DNA of 64,000 bases from Ornithinimicrobium cavernae (GTDB taxonomy: Bacteria > Actinomycetota > Actinomycetes > Actinomycetales > Dermatophilaceae). The translations under genes and the position numbers were made by a program. Shown here piece after piece: positions 1 through 7,554 of this stretch. The stretch covers positions 310,001 through 374,000 of the forward strand of contig NZ_QDDJ01000001.1 in NCBI RefSeq assembly GCF_003121625.1, written 5' to 3'. The first letter of the stretch is position 1, and each line of letters begins with the position of its first letter. The notes beneath the pieces are model-generated. The model did not search any database, was not told the origin of the DNA, and worked only from the letters and a program-made list of their open reading frames with translations.

Positions 1-155
1 GTCACGTCGCTGGCCTGCGGCTCGCGGACGACACTCACCTCCAGCTGGCTCTGGTCAGGGCCGACGGCCAGGCGGAGGCCGGCAGTGGCGGGCAGTTCCT
101 CGCTGTCGGTCAGGCCCTTGACGACGGCCTGAGCGTTCTCGGAAACGGTGAGCAT
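1..155 (-). CDS. HesB/IscA-like Fe-S cluster family protein (start only)
   Basis: Only the first 51 codons lie in the window; the gene runs off the left edge. The N-terminus (MLTVSENAQAVVKGL, then ATAGLRLAVG) matches the small HesB/IscA-like family, whose full members are about 100 residues and carry or resemble Fe-S scaffold proteins. The ATG at 155 has an AGGAG ribosome site 6 nt upstream. The conserved C-terminal cysteines of true A-type carriers would be outside the window, so it cannot be told whether this is a functional carrier or one of the Cys-poor actinobacterial relatives. Confidence 0.6.
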   Translation of the reverse strand, partial: MLTVSENAQAVVKGLTDSEELPATAGLRLAVGPDQSQLEVSVVREPQASDV

Positions 156-180
156 GGGGGACTCCTGTCTTCGGTGCGGT

Positions 181-200
181 CGCCGGCACTGCGGCCGGCG
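181..200. other. Short hairpin in 156-370 intergenic region
   Basis: A 7-bp perfect stem (CGCCGGC / GCCGGCG) with a 6-nt loop lies between the divergent HesB-like gene and the DUF1772 gene. The rest of the 215-bp gap shows no gene or recognisable motif. Its role is unknown; it may sit in the 5' leader of the leftward gene. Confidence 0.3.
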
Positions 201-370
201 TGGACGCTTACGACCACCTCGCGGGGCAATGCGCACGCGCCTCGGACACCCTCCACACTGGTCGAAGACCCCGGGGGTGTGTCAAGTCGCCGGCCTGGTG
301 AGCGTCTGACGTATGCCGTGGAGCAGGCAAACCATGGCCAGGGCACCCGGGCAGCGGGTTCCCTTGTGAC

Positions 371-871
371 ATGAGCACCTTCTCCAACCCCCTGGTCGTG
401 GGCACGCTGATCGGGGCGACCCTCACCACGGGTCTGACCGCCGGGCTGCTCTACGCCTTCGCGCACTGCGTGATGCCCGGGCTCGGCACCCTGTCGGACG
501 AGGACAGTCTGCGCGGCTTCCAGCGGATCGACGCCGCGATCGCCAACCCGTGGATGGGGCTGGCCTTCCTCGGCAGCCCGGTCCTGACGCTCGCCGCCCT
601 CGTCCTGCACCTGCCGGGCGGCGGCGGGGCTGTCACCTGGCTCGCCGTCGCGCTGGTGCTGGTCGTCGCGACCGTCGCGGTCACCGTGGCGGTGCATCTG
701 CCGCTCAACGCCCGGGTCCAGGCCGCCGCACCGGACTTCTCGGACGCCGCCACCCTGCGGGAGCGCTTCGAGGCGCGGTGGGTGACCTGGAACATCGTCC
801 GCACCGTCACCTCCGTCGGCTCCCTGGGCGCCCTGTCCGTCGCCCTGCTGCTGAGCCGGCACGCCACCTGA
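371..871 (+). CDS. DUF1772 (anthrone oxygenase-like) membrane protein
   Basis: 166 residues with four hydrophobic segments (about residues 8-30, 58-80, 85-108 and 140-162). The order matches DUF1772 proteins: a first helix ending in LLYAFAHCVMPGL, a cytoplasmic or luminal loop with a conserved FQRIDAAI-like stretch, and an H-L-P-L-N-A-R segment near residue 115. The family is named after fungal anthrone oxygenases, but bacterial members are mostly uncharacterised integral membrane proteins. It heads a probable three-gene unit with the NAD(P)-binding protein and AraC regulator downstream, a common actinobacterial arrangement. The start is the first ATG of the open frame; no good ribosome site is seen. 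Confidence 0.75.
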   Translation: MSTFSNPLVVGTLIGATLTTGLTAGLLYAFAHCVMPGLGTLSDEDSLRGFQRIDAAIANPWMGLAFLGSPVLTLAALVLHLPGGGGAVTWLAVALVLVVATVAVTVAVHLPLNARVQAAAPDFSDAATLRERFEARWVTWNIVRTVTSVGSLGALSVALLLSRHAT

Positions 872-943
872 GCGGACCGCACCGCCCGACCCGACCACGC
901 CGCATACCTCTGTCTGACACACCGCAACCCAAGGAGAACAGTC

Positions 944-1564
944 ATGCACCTCACCGTCTTCGGAGCCACCAGCACCACCGGTCGGCTCGTCGTCGACCGG
1001 GCCCTGGAGGCCGGCCACACCGTCACGGCCCACACGCGCGACGCCGCGCGGGTGACCCGGCAGCACGACCACCTGCGCGTCGTCGAGGGTGACGTCACCG
1101 ACCCGGTCGCCTGCCGAGCCGCTCTCACCGACGCGGACGCCGTGATCATCACGCTCGGCAACGGCCGGCACGGAGCGGTGCGTGAGGCGGGAACCCGCGC
1201 CGTCGTCGAGGCGATGCACAAGGCGGGCGTCCGGCGGCTCATCTGCCAGTCGACCCTCGGCGTCGGGACCAGCCGGGCGAACCTCAACCTCCTGTGGCGC
1301 CACGTCATGTTCGGTGCGCTGCTGCGGAAGGCGTATGCCGACCACGTCGCCCAGGAGGAGGTCGTCACCGCCAGCGGGCTGGACTGGACGATCGTGCGGC
1401 CCAGCGCCTTCACCGACGACGAGGTGCCGGGAGTCCGCCACGGCTTCGGCAGCGAGGCGAGCGGCCTGTCGCTGAAGGTGTCCCGCGGGCAGGTGGCGGA
1501 CTTCCTGGTCGCCCAGGTGGGTGCGGACGATCTCGTGCACCGCCACGTCGCGCTGTCGGCATGA
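944..1564 (+). CDS. NAD(P)H-binding atypical SDR (NmrA/BVR-B-like)
   Basis: 206 residues. The Rossmann motif VFGATSTTGRLVVDRAL at residues 4-20 fits the GxTGxxG-type loop of atypical short-chain dehydrogenases (NAD(P)H-binding family, BVR-B/NmrA like). A DADAVIITLG strand at about 65 and a WTIVRPSAFTD segment at about 150 are also typical. Such proteins are NAD(P)H-dependent reductases or redox sensors; the substrate is unknown. The ATG has a strong AAGGAG site 7 nt upstream. The stop codon overlaps an ATG of the following AraC frame, and the 72-bp gap to the DUF1772 gene suggests co-transcription. Confidence 0.8.
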   Translation: MHLTVFGATSTTGRLVVDRALEAGHTVTAHTRDAARVTRQHDHLRVVEGDVTDPVACRAALTDADAVIITLGNGRHGAVREAGTRAVVEAMHKAGVRRLICQSTLGVGTSRANLNLLWRHVMFGALLRKAYADHVAQEEVVTASGLDWTIVRPSAFTDDEVPGVRHGFGSEASGLSLKVSRGQVADFLVAQVGADDLVHRHVALSA

Positions 1565-1589
1565 GACCGGCCTGCGCCCGTGCCGCCGA

Positions 1590-1595
1590 TAGCCT
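1590..1595 (+). promoter_or_regulatory. Leaderless -10 box of AraC-type gene
   Basis: TAGCCT lies 7 nt upstream of the GTG at 1603 with no Shine-Dalgarno between them, the layout of an actinobacterial leaderless transcript. It favours 1603 over the in-frame ATG at 1561, which overlaps the previous stop. Confidence 0.45.
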
Positions 1596-1602
1596 GACCG
1601 GT

Positions 1603-2565
1603 GTGGACGTGCTCGAGGCACTGCTCGACGGGCCGCGGGCGCGCGGGGCGTTCCTGCTGCGCGCCCTGCTGGAGCCCCCGTGGTCGCTGCGCATCGAGGA
1701 CCGGGCGCCGCTGACCGTGCTCGCGTCCCTGCACGGGCCGATGTGGGTGTGCCCCGACGGGGGCGAGCCGGTGCCGGTGCCCGAGGGCAGCGTGGCCATC
1801 GTCCGCGGACCGGACTTCTACACGGTGACCGACATCCTCGGCCTGCCTCCCGATGTGGTCATCTACCCCGGTGGGCGCTGCACCAGCGTCGAGGACGGCC
1901 GGGGCCTCTGGGACGAGCGCTCGCTGGGCGTGCGCACCTGGGGTGTCCCGGGCGGCTCGACCCAGATCCTGGTCGGCTCCTACGAGGGCCACGGCGAGGC
2001 GAGCCGGCCACTGCTGGCTGCGCTGCCCCGGGTCGCCGTCCACGATCCGGGCGCCTCGGGTGACCCGCTCCTGGACGTGCTCGTGGCCGAGCTGGGCGTC
2101 GAGGCCCCGGGGCAGCGGGCCCTGCTGGACCGGCTGCTCGACGTGCTCCTGATCTCGACGTTGCGCAGCTGGTTCGCTGCGCAGGCTGACGAGGGCCCCG
2201 GCTGGTTCCGGGCCCGGCAGGACCCTGCCGTCGGTGCGGCCCTCACCCTGCTGCACCGTGAGGTCGCCCACCCGTGGACCGTCGAGGAGCTCGCGGGTCG
2301 GGTCGGCGTCTCCCGGGCGGCGCTCGGCCGGCGGTTCACCTCGATCGTGGGTGAGCCGCCCATGAGCTATCTGGCGACCTGGCGCCTGGCCCTGGCCGCC
2401 GACCGGCTGACCTCGTCCGACGCGACGGTCGCGGCGATCGCCCGGCAGGTCGGCTACGCGACGCCGTTCTCGCTGAGCACGGCGTTCAAGCGGGCCTACG
2501 ACGTGAGCCCGCAGCAGTATCGGCAGGCGCCCCCGCCCTCGCTCGTCGCCCGCACGAGCAGCTGA
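1603..2565 (+). CDS. AraC family transcriptional regulator (cupin_6)
   Basis: About 320 residues. The N-terminal half is an AraC-binding-like cupin_6 domain starting VDVLEALLDGPRARGAF, a very typical opening for this family. The C-terminal 100 residues are the AraC double helix-turn-helix: HPWTVEELAGRVGVSRAAL, then VAAIARQVGYATPFSLSTAF and the end SPQQYRQ. Members regulate an adjacent oxidoreductase gene, here probably the NAD(P)-binding protein and DUF1772 gene upstream. The GTG at 1603 is chosen because it gives the family's usual N-terminus and has a -10 box just ahead; an ATG at 1561 would add 14 residues. Confidence 0.85.
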   Translation: MDVLEALLDGPRARGAFLLRALLEPPWSLRIEDRAPLTVLASLHGPMWVCPDGGEPVPVPEGSVAIVRGPDFYTVTDILGLPPDVVIYPGGRCTSVEDGRGLWDERSLGVRTWGVPGGSTQILVGSYEGHGEASRPLLAALPRVAVHDPGASGDPLLDVLVAELGVEAPGQRALLDRLLDVLLISTLRSWFAAQADEGPGWFRARQDPAVGAALTLLHREVAHPWTVEELAGRVGVSRAALGRRFTSIVGEPPMSYLATWRLALAADRLTSSDATVAAIARQVGYATPFSLSTAFKRAYDVSPQQYRQAPPPSLVARTSS

Positions 2566-2583
2566 CCTGCGCGGGTGCCGGCC

Positions 2584-3876
2584 TCAGCTGGAGTGACTCA
2601 CCTCCGGCAGCGACCGGCTGACCAGCACCCCGCCCAGGCCGAGCCCGGCCAGGAAGAGCAGCGCCGCCTGCGCTCCGAGCAGGGCCAGCGCACCGGAGAC
2701 CGCACCGGCAACCAGCAGCAGGATGCCCATCGCGGTGTTGGCGACCGCGATGTACTCCGTGCGCTGGTCCCCCTCGGCCAGGTCGACCACATAGGTCTTG
2801 CGGGCCACGCGCACCCCGGTGTGGGTCAGGACCAGCAACAGGTAGGTGACCGGGTAGAGCCACCAGGCCGACGGCATACCGGGGAGGCGCAGCAGGAGCA
2901 GGAAACCGACGATGACCACGGACGCGGCCGCCGCACCCCACACCATGAGCGACCGGGAGGAGCGGTCGGCCAGGCGCCCGAACCACTTCCCGCCGAGCAG
3001 GCTCGCCAACCCCTGGGCGATGATGAACGGGCCGAGCCCGGAGAGCCCTCCCCCGCCCTGCCGGGCCGCCAGCACGACCACGAAGGGCGGGCTCAGCGCC
3101 GACACGAGGAGCAGGGTGCGGGCCAGGACGAAGCGCCGGAACGTGCGGTCCTCCCGGAGCAGCTGCACCGACCGGCGCGCCCACCCCTGGGTCTCCTCCG
3201 GTGTCGCCGGCTCGACGTCCGGCTCGCGGACGCCGAGGAAGACCAGCAGGGCGAGCACCCAGAGGGCGGCGGCACCGGCGAGCAGCCAGACGAGCACCGC
3301 GGGATGGGGCTCGGCACCGCCCAGCAGACGTATGCCGAGGCCCAGGGTGATGGCGACGGCGCCGGACAGGACGGTGGTCAGCCCGGTGATCTGACCCCGC
3401 TCCCCCTTGGGGACTGTGCGCCCGAGCACGTCCTTGCCGGCCAGGGAGCACAGCGCCCGGGCGAGGGAGAAGGCGGCGAGCGCCACCAGGATGACCACCC
3501 CCGCCACGAGACCGTCGAGGACTGCCGCGGCGAGCGCCATACCGGCCGCTCCAACCCCCTGCCCCGCCGCCCCCAGCATCCACAGGTAGCGGCGGCGCCG
3601 GGTCCGCTCGACGCACGGGGCCAGCGCAGCCTGCGGCAGCATCGAGCCGGACTCGCGGATCGGCACGAGGAGCCCGATCAGGCCCGGCGGCACCCCCAGC
3701 GCGGTGAACAGCCAGGGCAGCACGGTCTTGGCGTTGACGACCTGGTCGCCCGTCGCCTGCAGCGCGTCGGCCACCAGCTGGCGGGTGCCGTTGTGCGCGG
3801 TGGCCCGCTGCTCGCTGTCGGACTGGTCGCTGCGGTCGGCCCGGACGAGGCGCTGGTAGACGACGGTGAGACGCAC
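2584..3876 (-). CDS. MFS transporter
   Basis: 430 residues with about 12 hydrophobic segments, convergent with the AraC gene. Between helices 2 and 3 there is a basic loop (VERTRRRRYLW), and GKWFGRLADRSSR sits near residue 300, corresponding to the repeated MFS loop motif of the second half. The substrate is not evident. The GTG at 3876 (VRLTVVYQRLVRADRS) is preceded by CAGGAT at 6 nt, a leaderless layout; the longer frame from 3933 adds a Pro/Arg-rich stretch that looks non-coding. Transcription runs toward the AraC gene and the two stops are only 18 bp apart. Confidence 0.75.
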   Translation of the reverse strand: MRLTVVYQRLVRADRSDQSDSEQRATAHNGTRQLVADALQATGDQVVNAKTVLPWLFTALGVPPGLIGLLVPIRESGSMLPQAALAPCVERTRRRRYLWMLGAAGQGVGAAGMALAAAVLDGLVAGVVILVALAAFSLARALCSLAGKDVLGRTVPKGERGQITGLTTVLSGAVAITLGLGIRLLGGAEPHPAVLVWLLAGAAALWVLALLVFLGVREPDVEPATPEETQGWARRSVQLLREDRTFRRFVLARTLLLVSALSPPFVVVLAARQGGGGLSGLGPFIIAQGLASLLGGKWFGRLADRSSRSLMVWGAAAASVVIVGFLLLLRLPGMPSAWWLYPVTYLLLVLTHTGVRVARKTYVVDLAEGDQRTEYIAVANTAMGILLLVAGAVSGALALLGAQAALLFLAGLGLGGVLVSRSLPEVSHSS

Positions 3877-3940
3877 GGCCCTATCCTGCCGTGGCCCGCT
3901 GGTCGGGCGGTCTCCCGCCGGATGACGCGGCATGCCAGCA

Positions 3941-3968
3941 GCATGCTAAAATCATGCCATGGGCATGC
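3941..3968 (+). promoter_or_regulatory. VapBC promoter and possible operator
   Basis: TAAAAT (3947-3952) lies 6 nt before the vapB ATG at 3959, a leaderless arrangement. It is flanked by two GCATGC palindromes (3941-3946 and 3963-3968), with further CATGCC copies between and before them. VapB/FitA antitoxins bind inverted repeats over their own promoter, so this is the likely autoregulatory operator. Confidence 0.45.
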
Positions 3969-4201
3969 TCCAGGTCAAGAATCTTCCCGACGACCTACAC
4001 GCTGCTCTCGCCGAGCGCGCCCGCAGCGAGGGCGTCACGATGTCGGCGTATGTCATACGGCTCCTGAGGATCGACCTGCACCGCCCCACCATGCGCGAAT
4101 GGCTCCTTGAGCAGCGTGCCACCCAGGCGGACGTTCGCCCCATCGACGTGCTGAGCGCAGTGGACGACGCTCGTGAGGACTACGACCGAGTCGACGCGTG
4201 A
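3959..4201 (+). CDS. vapB: VapB/FitA-type antitoxin
   Basis: 80 residues. The N-terminal ribbon-helix-helix (MLQVKNLPDDLHAALAERA, then EGVTMSAYVIRLL) is the FitA/VapB form that binds DNA as a dimer. The acidic C-terminal tail (DVLSAVDDAREDYDRVDA) is the expected toxin-wrapping segment. It overlaps the toxin gene by 4 bp (GTGA), so translation is coupled. An internal ATG at 3965 would remove two residues and also fits the family. It neutralises the PIN toxin encoded next to it and probably represses the pair through the GCATGC repeats. Confidence 0.88.
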   Translation: MGMLQVKNLPDDLHAALAERARSEGVTMSAYVIRLLRIDLHRPTMREWLLEQRATQADVRPIDVLSAVDDAREDYDRVDA

Positions 4202-4590
4202 GGCTGGTTCTCGATGCCAGCGCAGGCGTCAATGCCCTGGTGCCCGGTCAGCTCCGGGACGCCACACTGCAGAGGTTCGCGGCAGCCGACCTGTTCGCTC
4301 CGACGCTCATCGACACGGAGGTGCTCTCCGCCCTCGCCCGGCTGGAGCGTGCCGAGGCCATCACCACGACCGAGGCCGACCGCGCCGTCCACGCCTGGAG
4401 CCGCCTGCCGTTCACCCGCGTCCCCACTGATGAGCTCGCGGCCGAGATCTGGGCGCTGCGCAAGGGCCTGCGCATCAGCGACGCCCACTATGTGACCCTC
4501 GCCCGCCTGCTCGGTGCACCACTGCTCACCGCGGACGGGCGGCTGGCACGGGCACCCGTGCGCGGCCTGTCTGTGCTCACGGTGGGCTGA
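4198..4590 (+). CDS. vapC: VapC-type PIN domain ribonuclease toxin
   Basis: 130 residues, the usual VapC length. PIN acidic residues are visible: Asp in LVLDAS at residue 6, Glu in IDTEVLSAL at about 42, Asp in LRISDAHYVTLA at about 96 and Asp in LTADGRLA at about 115. These coordinate the metal for RNA cleavage. The GTG start overlaps the antitoxin stop. The family cleaves tRNA or rRNA when the antitoxin is degraded; the exact RNA target cannot be inferred. It looks intact. Confidence 0.88.
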   Translation: MRLVLDASAGVNALVPGQLRDATLQRFAAADLFAPTLIDTEVLSALARLERAEAITTTEADRAVHAWSRLPFTRVPTDELAAEIWALRKGLRISDAHYVTLARLLGAPLLTADGRLARAPVRGLSVLTVG

Positions 4591-4616
4591 CGCGTCGTCC
4601 GGCTACATTTCCTTCC

Positions 4617-5660
4617 ATGAGCCAGCTCGCCGATGCCCTGACCGCCGCGCACCCCCACTGGGGTCAGCTCCCTCACGAGCTGCTCCGAGCCTTTGACTGG
4701 ATGCACGAGCAGGGCTGGGAGGCGGGAAACGGCAGGGTCGTCTACGCCACGCCCTACGCCGGCGAGTGGCAGACGGGGACCGTCTTCCGCAGCGACCTCA
4801 CGCTCGAGGGTTGGTTGGACGACGAGGCCGCCAGCCAGCAACTGCTGCCGTTCGCGGAGGCGGACGGCGCCGGAGGCATGGTCGCGCTGTGGCGCGCATC
4901 CGAGAGCGACGTCAAGGTCGTGCTCATTGACGGCCTCGACAGGCTGACGCTGGCCGAGTCGCCCCTCGAGTTCCTGCGCCTGGTCGCCATCGGCCACGAC
5001 GAGCTCAAGAGCTTCTCGGTGTCCCAGAGGCCGTCCGCGGAGTCGGCACAGGCGCACGCCGGCTTCCGCTCCTGGGTGGAGAGAACCTTCGGGGTGAGTG
5101 TCCCCGAGGCCTGGGATGACCTCGGCGCGGACGCGTTCACCGACTGGTGGGACGAGGCGACCGGACAGGATGGCGCGCCCGTCTCGACGACCGAGAACCC
5201 GGACAAGGCGTCCGGACAGACGTCGGTCACCGGCGCGATCACCACACTGCTCGACCTCCTCGGCAGCCCCGACGGCCCTGAGGCCGCCGCCGCCCTCGGC
5301 GAGTTCGTCGGCGTCGAGCTCGGCGACAAGGTCAGGTCGACCAGCCGCAGACTCAAGAAGACCGGCCTCGAGGTGGAGGTCGAGCGCGGCCGGGTCGAGA
5401 CGATCTGGGTGCACGTAAGCCTCGGCCGCAGCATCGGCTACGGGCTGCCACCCACGGAGCACACCTGGTGGTCCGGGCCGGACCTGATCGACGGCCTCAC
5501 CAAGGAGTCGACCATGAAGCAGGTCGGGGCCCTGCTCGGGGATCCGGAGAGCGAGGGCAGGTCCTACCTGCGCTATCGGGTGGACGAGAAGTTCCTGCAC
5601 CTCGCCTTCGGGGAGACCGACCTGCTTGCCGGCATCACTCTCATGATGAGGGTGCCCTGA
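4617..5660 (+). CDS. Hypothetical protein with SUKH (SMI1/KNR4)-like N-terminus
   Basis: 347 residues, no membrane segment. Residues 60-125 (LLPFAEADGAGGMVALWR, then SPLEFLRLVAIGHDEL) resemble the C-terminal half of SUKH-superfamily domains, which include many toxin-immunity proteins. A linker rich in Thr/Gly/Asp follows at about 180-205. The C-terminal 140 residues include GPDLIDGLTKESTMKQVGAL and GRSYLRYRVDEKFLHLAFG, which I do not recognise. It may be an orphan immunity protein; no polymorphic toxin is nearby. TACATT 7 nt before the ATG suggests a leaderless start. Function uncertain. Confidence 0.6.
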   Translation: MSQLADALTAAHPHWGQLPHELLRAFDWMHEQGWEAGNGRVVYATPYAGEWQTGTVFRSDLTLEGWLDDEAASQQLLPFAEADGAGGMVALWRASESDVKVVLIDGLDRLTLAESPLEFLRLVAIGHDELKSFSVSQRPSAESAQAHAGFRSWVERTFGVSVPEAWDDLGADAFTDWWDEATGQDGAPVSTTENPDKASGQTSVTGAITTLLDLLGSPDGPEAAAALGEFVGVELGDKVRSTSRRLKKTGLEVEVERGRVETIWVHVSLGRSIGYGLPPTEHTWWSGPDLIDGLTKESTMKQVGALLGDPESEGRSYLRYRVDEKFLHLAFGETDLLAGITLMMRVP

Positions 5661-5671
5661 CCCATCGTCCC

Positions 5672-5722
5672 GCCACGACGCGCTCGGTCGTCTGGTATCT
5701 CAGGCCACGACGCGCTCGATCG
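5672..5722. repeat. Short direct repeat, 32-bp period
   Basis: Two 19-bp copies of GCCACGACGCGCTCGRTCG (5672-5690 and 5704-5722, one mismatch) lie between the convergent SUKH-like gene and hutU. Flanking CGTCCCG and CGGGACG could pair to make an imperfect bidirectional terminator. The start-to-start distance is 32 bp, the same as in the larger repeat blocks at 7.4, 52.1 and 54.7 kb. Confidence 0.6.
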
Positions 5723-5736
5723 GGACGGGGAGACGC

Positions 5737-7392
5737 TTACTGCTCGCGCATCGGCACCCGCACGCCGCGCTCGGAAGCGACCTCCTCGGCCTCGTGGTAG
5801 CCGGCGTCCACGTGCCGGATGACGCCCATGCCCGGGTCGTTGGTCAGGACCCGCGCCAGCTTCTGCGCGGCCAGCTCGGTGCCGTCCGCCAGCGACACCT
5901 GGCCGGCGTGCATCGAGCGCCCGATACCGACGCCACCACCGTGGTGCAGTGACACCCAGGACGCGCCGGAGGACGTGTTGACCAGGGCGTTCAGCAGCGG
6001 CCAGTCGGCGATCGCGTCCGACCCGTCGGCCATCGACTCGGTCTCCCGGTAGGGACTGGCCACCGAACCGCAGTCCAGGTGGTCGCGGCCGATGACGATC
6101 GGGGCCTCGACCTCACCCCTGGCCACCATGTCGTTGAACTTCAGCCCCGCCCTGTCCCGCTCCCCGTAGCCGAGCCAGCAGATCCGCGCCGGCAGGCCCT
6201 CGAAGGCGACCTTCTCCCGCGCGCCCCGCAACCACTTCTGCAGGTGGTCGTTGTCGGGGAACAGGTCCATCACGGCCCGGTCGGTGGCATAGATGTCCTT
6301 CTCCTCGCCGGACAGTGCCGCCCAGCGGAAGGGACCCTTGCCCTCGCAGAACAGGGGCCGGATGTAGGCAGGGACGAACCCGGGAAAGTCGAAGGCCCGG
6401 TCGAAACCGCCCTTGCGCGCCTCGTCCCGGATCGAGTTGCCGTAGTCGAACACCTCGGCACCGGCGTCGAGGAACCCGACCATCGCCTCCACGTGCTTGG
6501 CCATGGAGGCCTGCGCGCGGTCGGTGAACTCCTCGGGCTTCTTCTCGGCGAGCTCGTGCCACTCCTCCAGGGCGACGCCCTCCGGCAGGTAGGACAACGG
6601 GTCGTGCGCCGACGTCTGGTCGGTGACGATGTCGATGGCGACGCCGCGGCGCAGCAGCTCCGGGAAGACCTCGGCGGCGTTGCCGACGACACCGATCGAG
6701 ACCGCCTCACCCGCCTCCTTGGCGGCCAGCGCGCGCTCGACGCCGGCATCGAGGGAGTCGGCGACCTCGTCCAGGTAGCGGCTCTTCACCCGTCGCTGCA
6801 GCCGCGACCGGTCGACGTCCACGATGAGACAGACCCCGCCGTTGAGCGTGACGGCGAGCGGCTGCGCACCGCCCATGCCGCCGCACCCACCGGTCAGGGT
6901 GAGGGTCCCGGTCAGGGTGTCGTTGAACCGCTTGGCCGCGATGGCCGCGAACGTCTCGTAGGTGCCCTGGAGGATGCCCTGGGTCCCGATGTAGATCCAC
7001 GACCCGGCGGTCATCTGGCCGTACATCGTCAGCCCCAGGTGCTCCAGGCGCCGGAACTCCGGCCAGGTCGCCCAGTCCGGCACCAGGTTGGAGTTGGCGA
7101 TGAGCACGCGCGGGGCCCACTCGTGGGTCTGGAAGACGCCGACGGGGCGACCGGACTGCACGAGCATGGTCTCGTCCTCGCGCAGCGTGGTGAGGGTGCG
7201 CACCATCGCGTCGAAGGACTTCCAGTCGCGGGCCGCGCGGCCGGTGCCGCCGTAGACGACGAGGTCGTCCGGGCGCTCAGCCACCTCGGGGTCCAGGTTG
7301 TTCATCAGCATCCGCAGCGGGGCCTCGGTGGCCCAGCTGCGGGCGCTCAGCGTGGTGCCGCGTGCTGCGCGGACGGGTCGGGCGCCTTCCAT
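5737..7392 (-). CDS. hutU: Urocanate hydratase
   Basis: 551 residues, the normal length. Catalyses urocanate plus water to imidazolonepropionate, step two of histidine degradation, in the cytoplasm with tightly bound NAD. The sequence is highly conserved: [14 protein letters not shown] (NAD-site glycine-rich loop) near residue 175, [18 protein letters not shown] near 90 and [16 protein letters not shown] near the C-terminus. The ATG at 7392 is chosen for the AAAGGAGA site 6 nt upstream; the frame extends 48 codons further but only into repeat DNA. hutH lies upstream in the same direction, separated by the 32-bp repeat block. hutI and hutG are not in the window. Confidence 0.97.
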   Translation of the reverse strand: MEGARPVRAARGTTLSARSWATEAPLRMLMNNLDPEVAERPDDLVVYGGTGRAARDWKSFDAMVRTLTTLREDETMLVQSGRPVGVFQTHEWAPRVLIANSNLVPDWATWPEFRRLEHLGLTMYGQMTAGSWIYIGTQGILQGTYETFAAIAAKRFNDTLTGTLTLTGGCGGMGGAQPLAVTLNGGVCLIVDVDRSRLQRRVKSRYLDEVADSLDAGVERALAAKEAGEAVSIGVVGNAAEVFPELLRRGVAIDIVTDQTSAHDPLSYLPEGVALEEWHELAEKKPEEFTDRAQASMAKHVEAMVGFLDAGAEVFDYGNSIRDEARKGGFDRAFDFPGFVPAYIRPLFCEGKGPFRWAALSGEEKDIYATDRAVMDLFPDNDHLQKWLRGAREKVAFEGLPARICWLGYGERDRAGLKFNDMVARGEVEAPIVIGRDHLDCGSVASPYRETESMADGSDAIADWPLLNALVNTSSGASWVSLHHGGGVGIGRSMHAGQVSLADGTELAAQKLARVLTNDPGMGVIRHVDAGYHEAEEVASERGVRVPMREQ

Positions 7393-7421
7393 GGTGCTCT
7401 CCTTTGAGTGTGCCGGGTGTC

Positions 7422-7543
7422 CCCATTTTTGGGGAGGTTCGGACCGCCCTTCGACCAATTTTGGGGAAGATCGGACCGTATTCAGTTGTGCCAAACCTCC
7501 CCAAGAATCCGTGAGAGGTGTGCCGAACCTCCCCAAAAATGGG
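7422..7543. repeat. Intergenic repeat family A, two inverted dimers
   Basis: Four copies of a motif with consensus GGTCCGAACCTCCCCAARAA fill the gap between hutH and hutU. Two read leftward (7422-7445 and 7455-7477) and two rightward (7489-7508 and 7521-7543). Within each pair the spacing is exactly 32 bp. The outermost copies form a perfect 21-bp inverted repeat (7422-7442 against 7523-7543). Each copy also contains CCCC(A)n...GGGG-type arms. The same family recurs at 54680-54735. No coding sense; it interrupts what would otherwise be a close hutH-hutU operon. Confidence 0.8.
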
Positions 7544-7554
7544 AGGGGTTCGGG

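Noticed and set aside
3959-5660. Defence island built on VapBC, SUKH-like protein and nearby genes
   Set aside because: No restriction, Abi, CBASS or phage gene lies close by; VapBC and an orphan SUKH-like gene alone are common.
7422-7543. CRISPR array at the hut locus or 54.7 kb
   Set aside because: Copies are few, linkers are only 12 bp, copies occur in both orientations and no cas gene is in the window.
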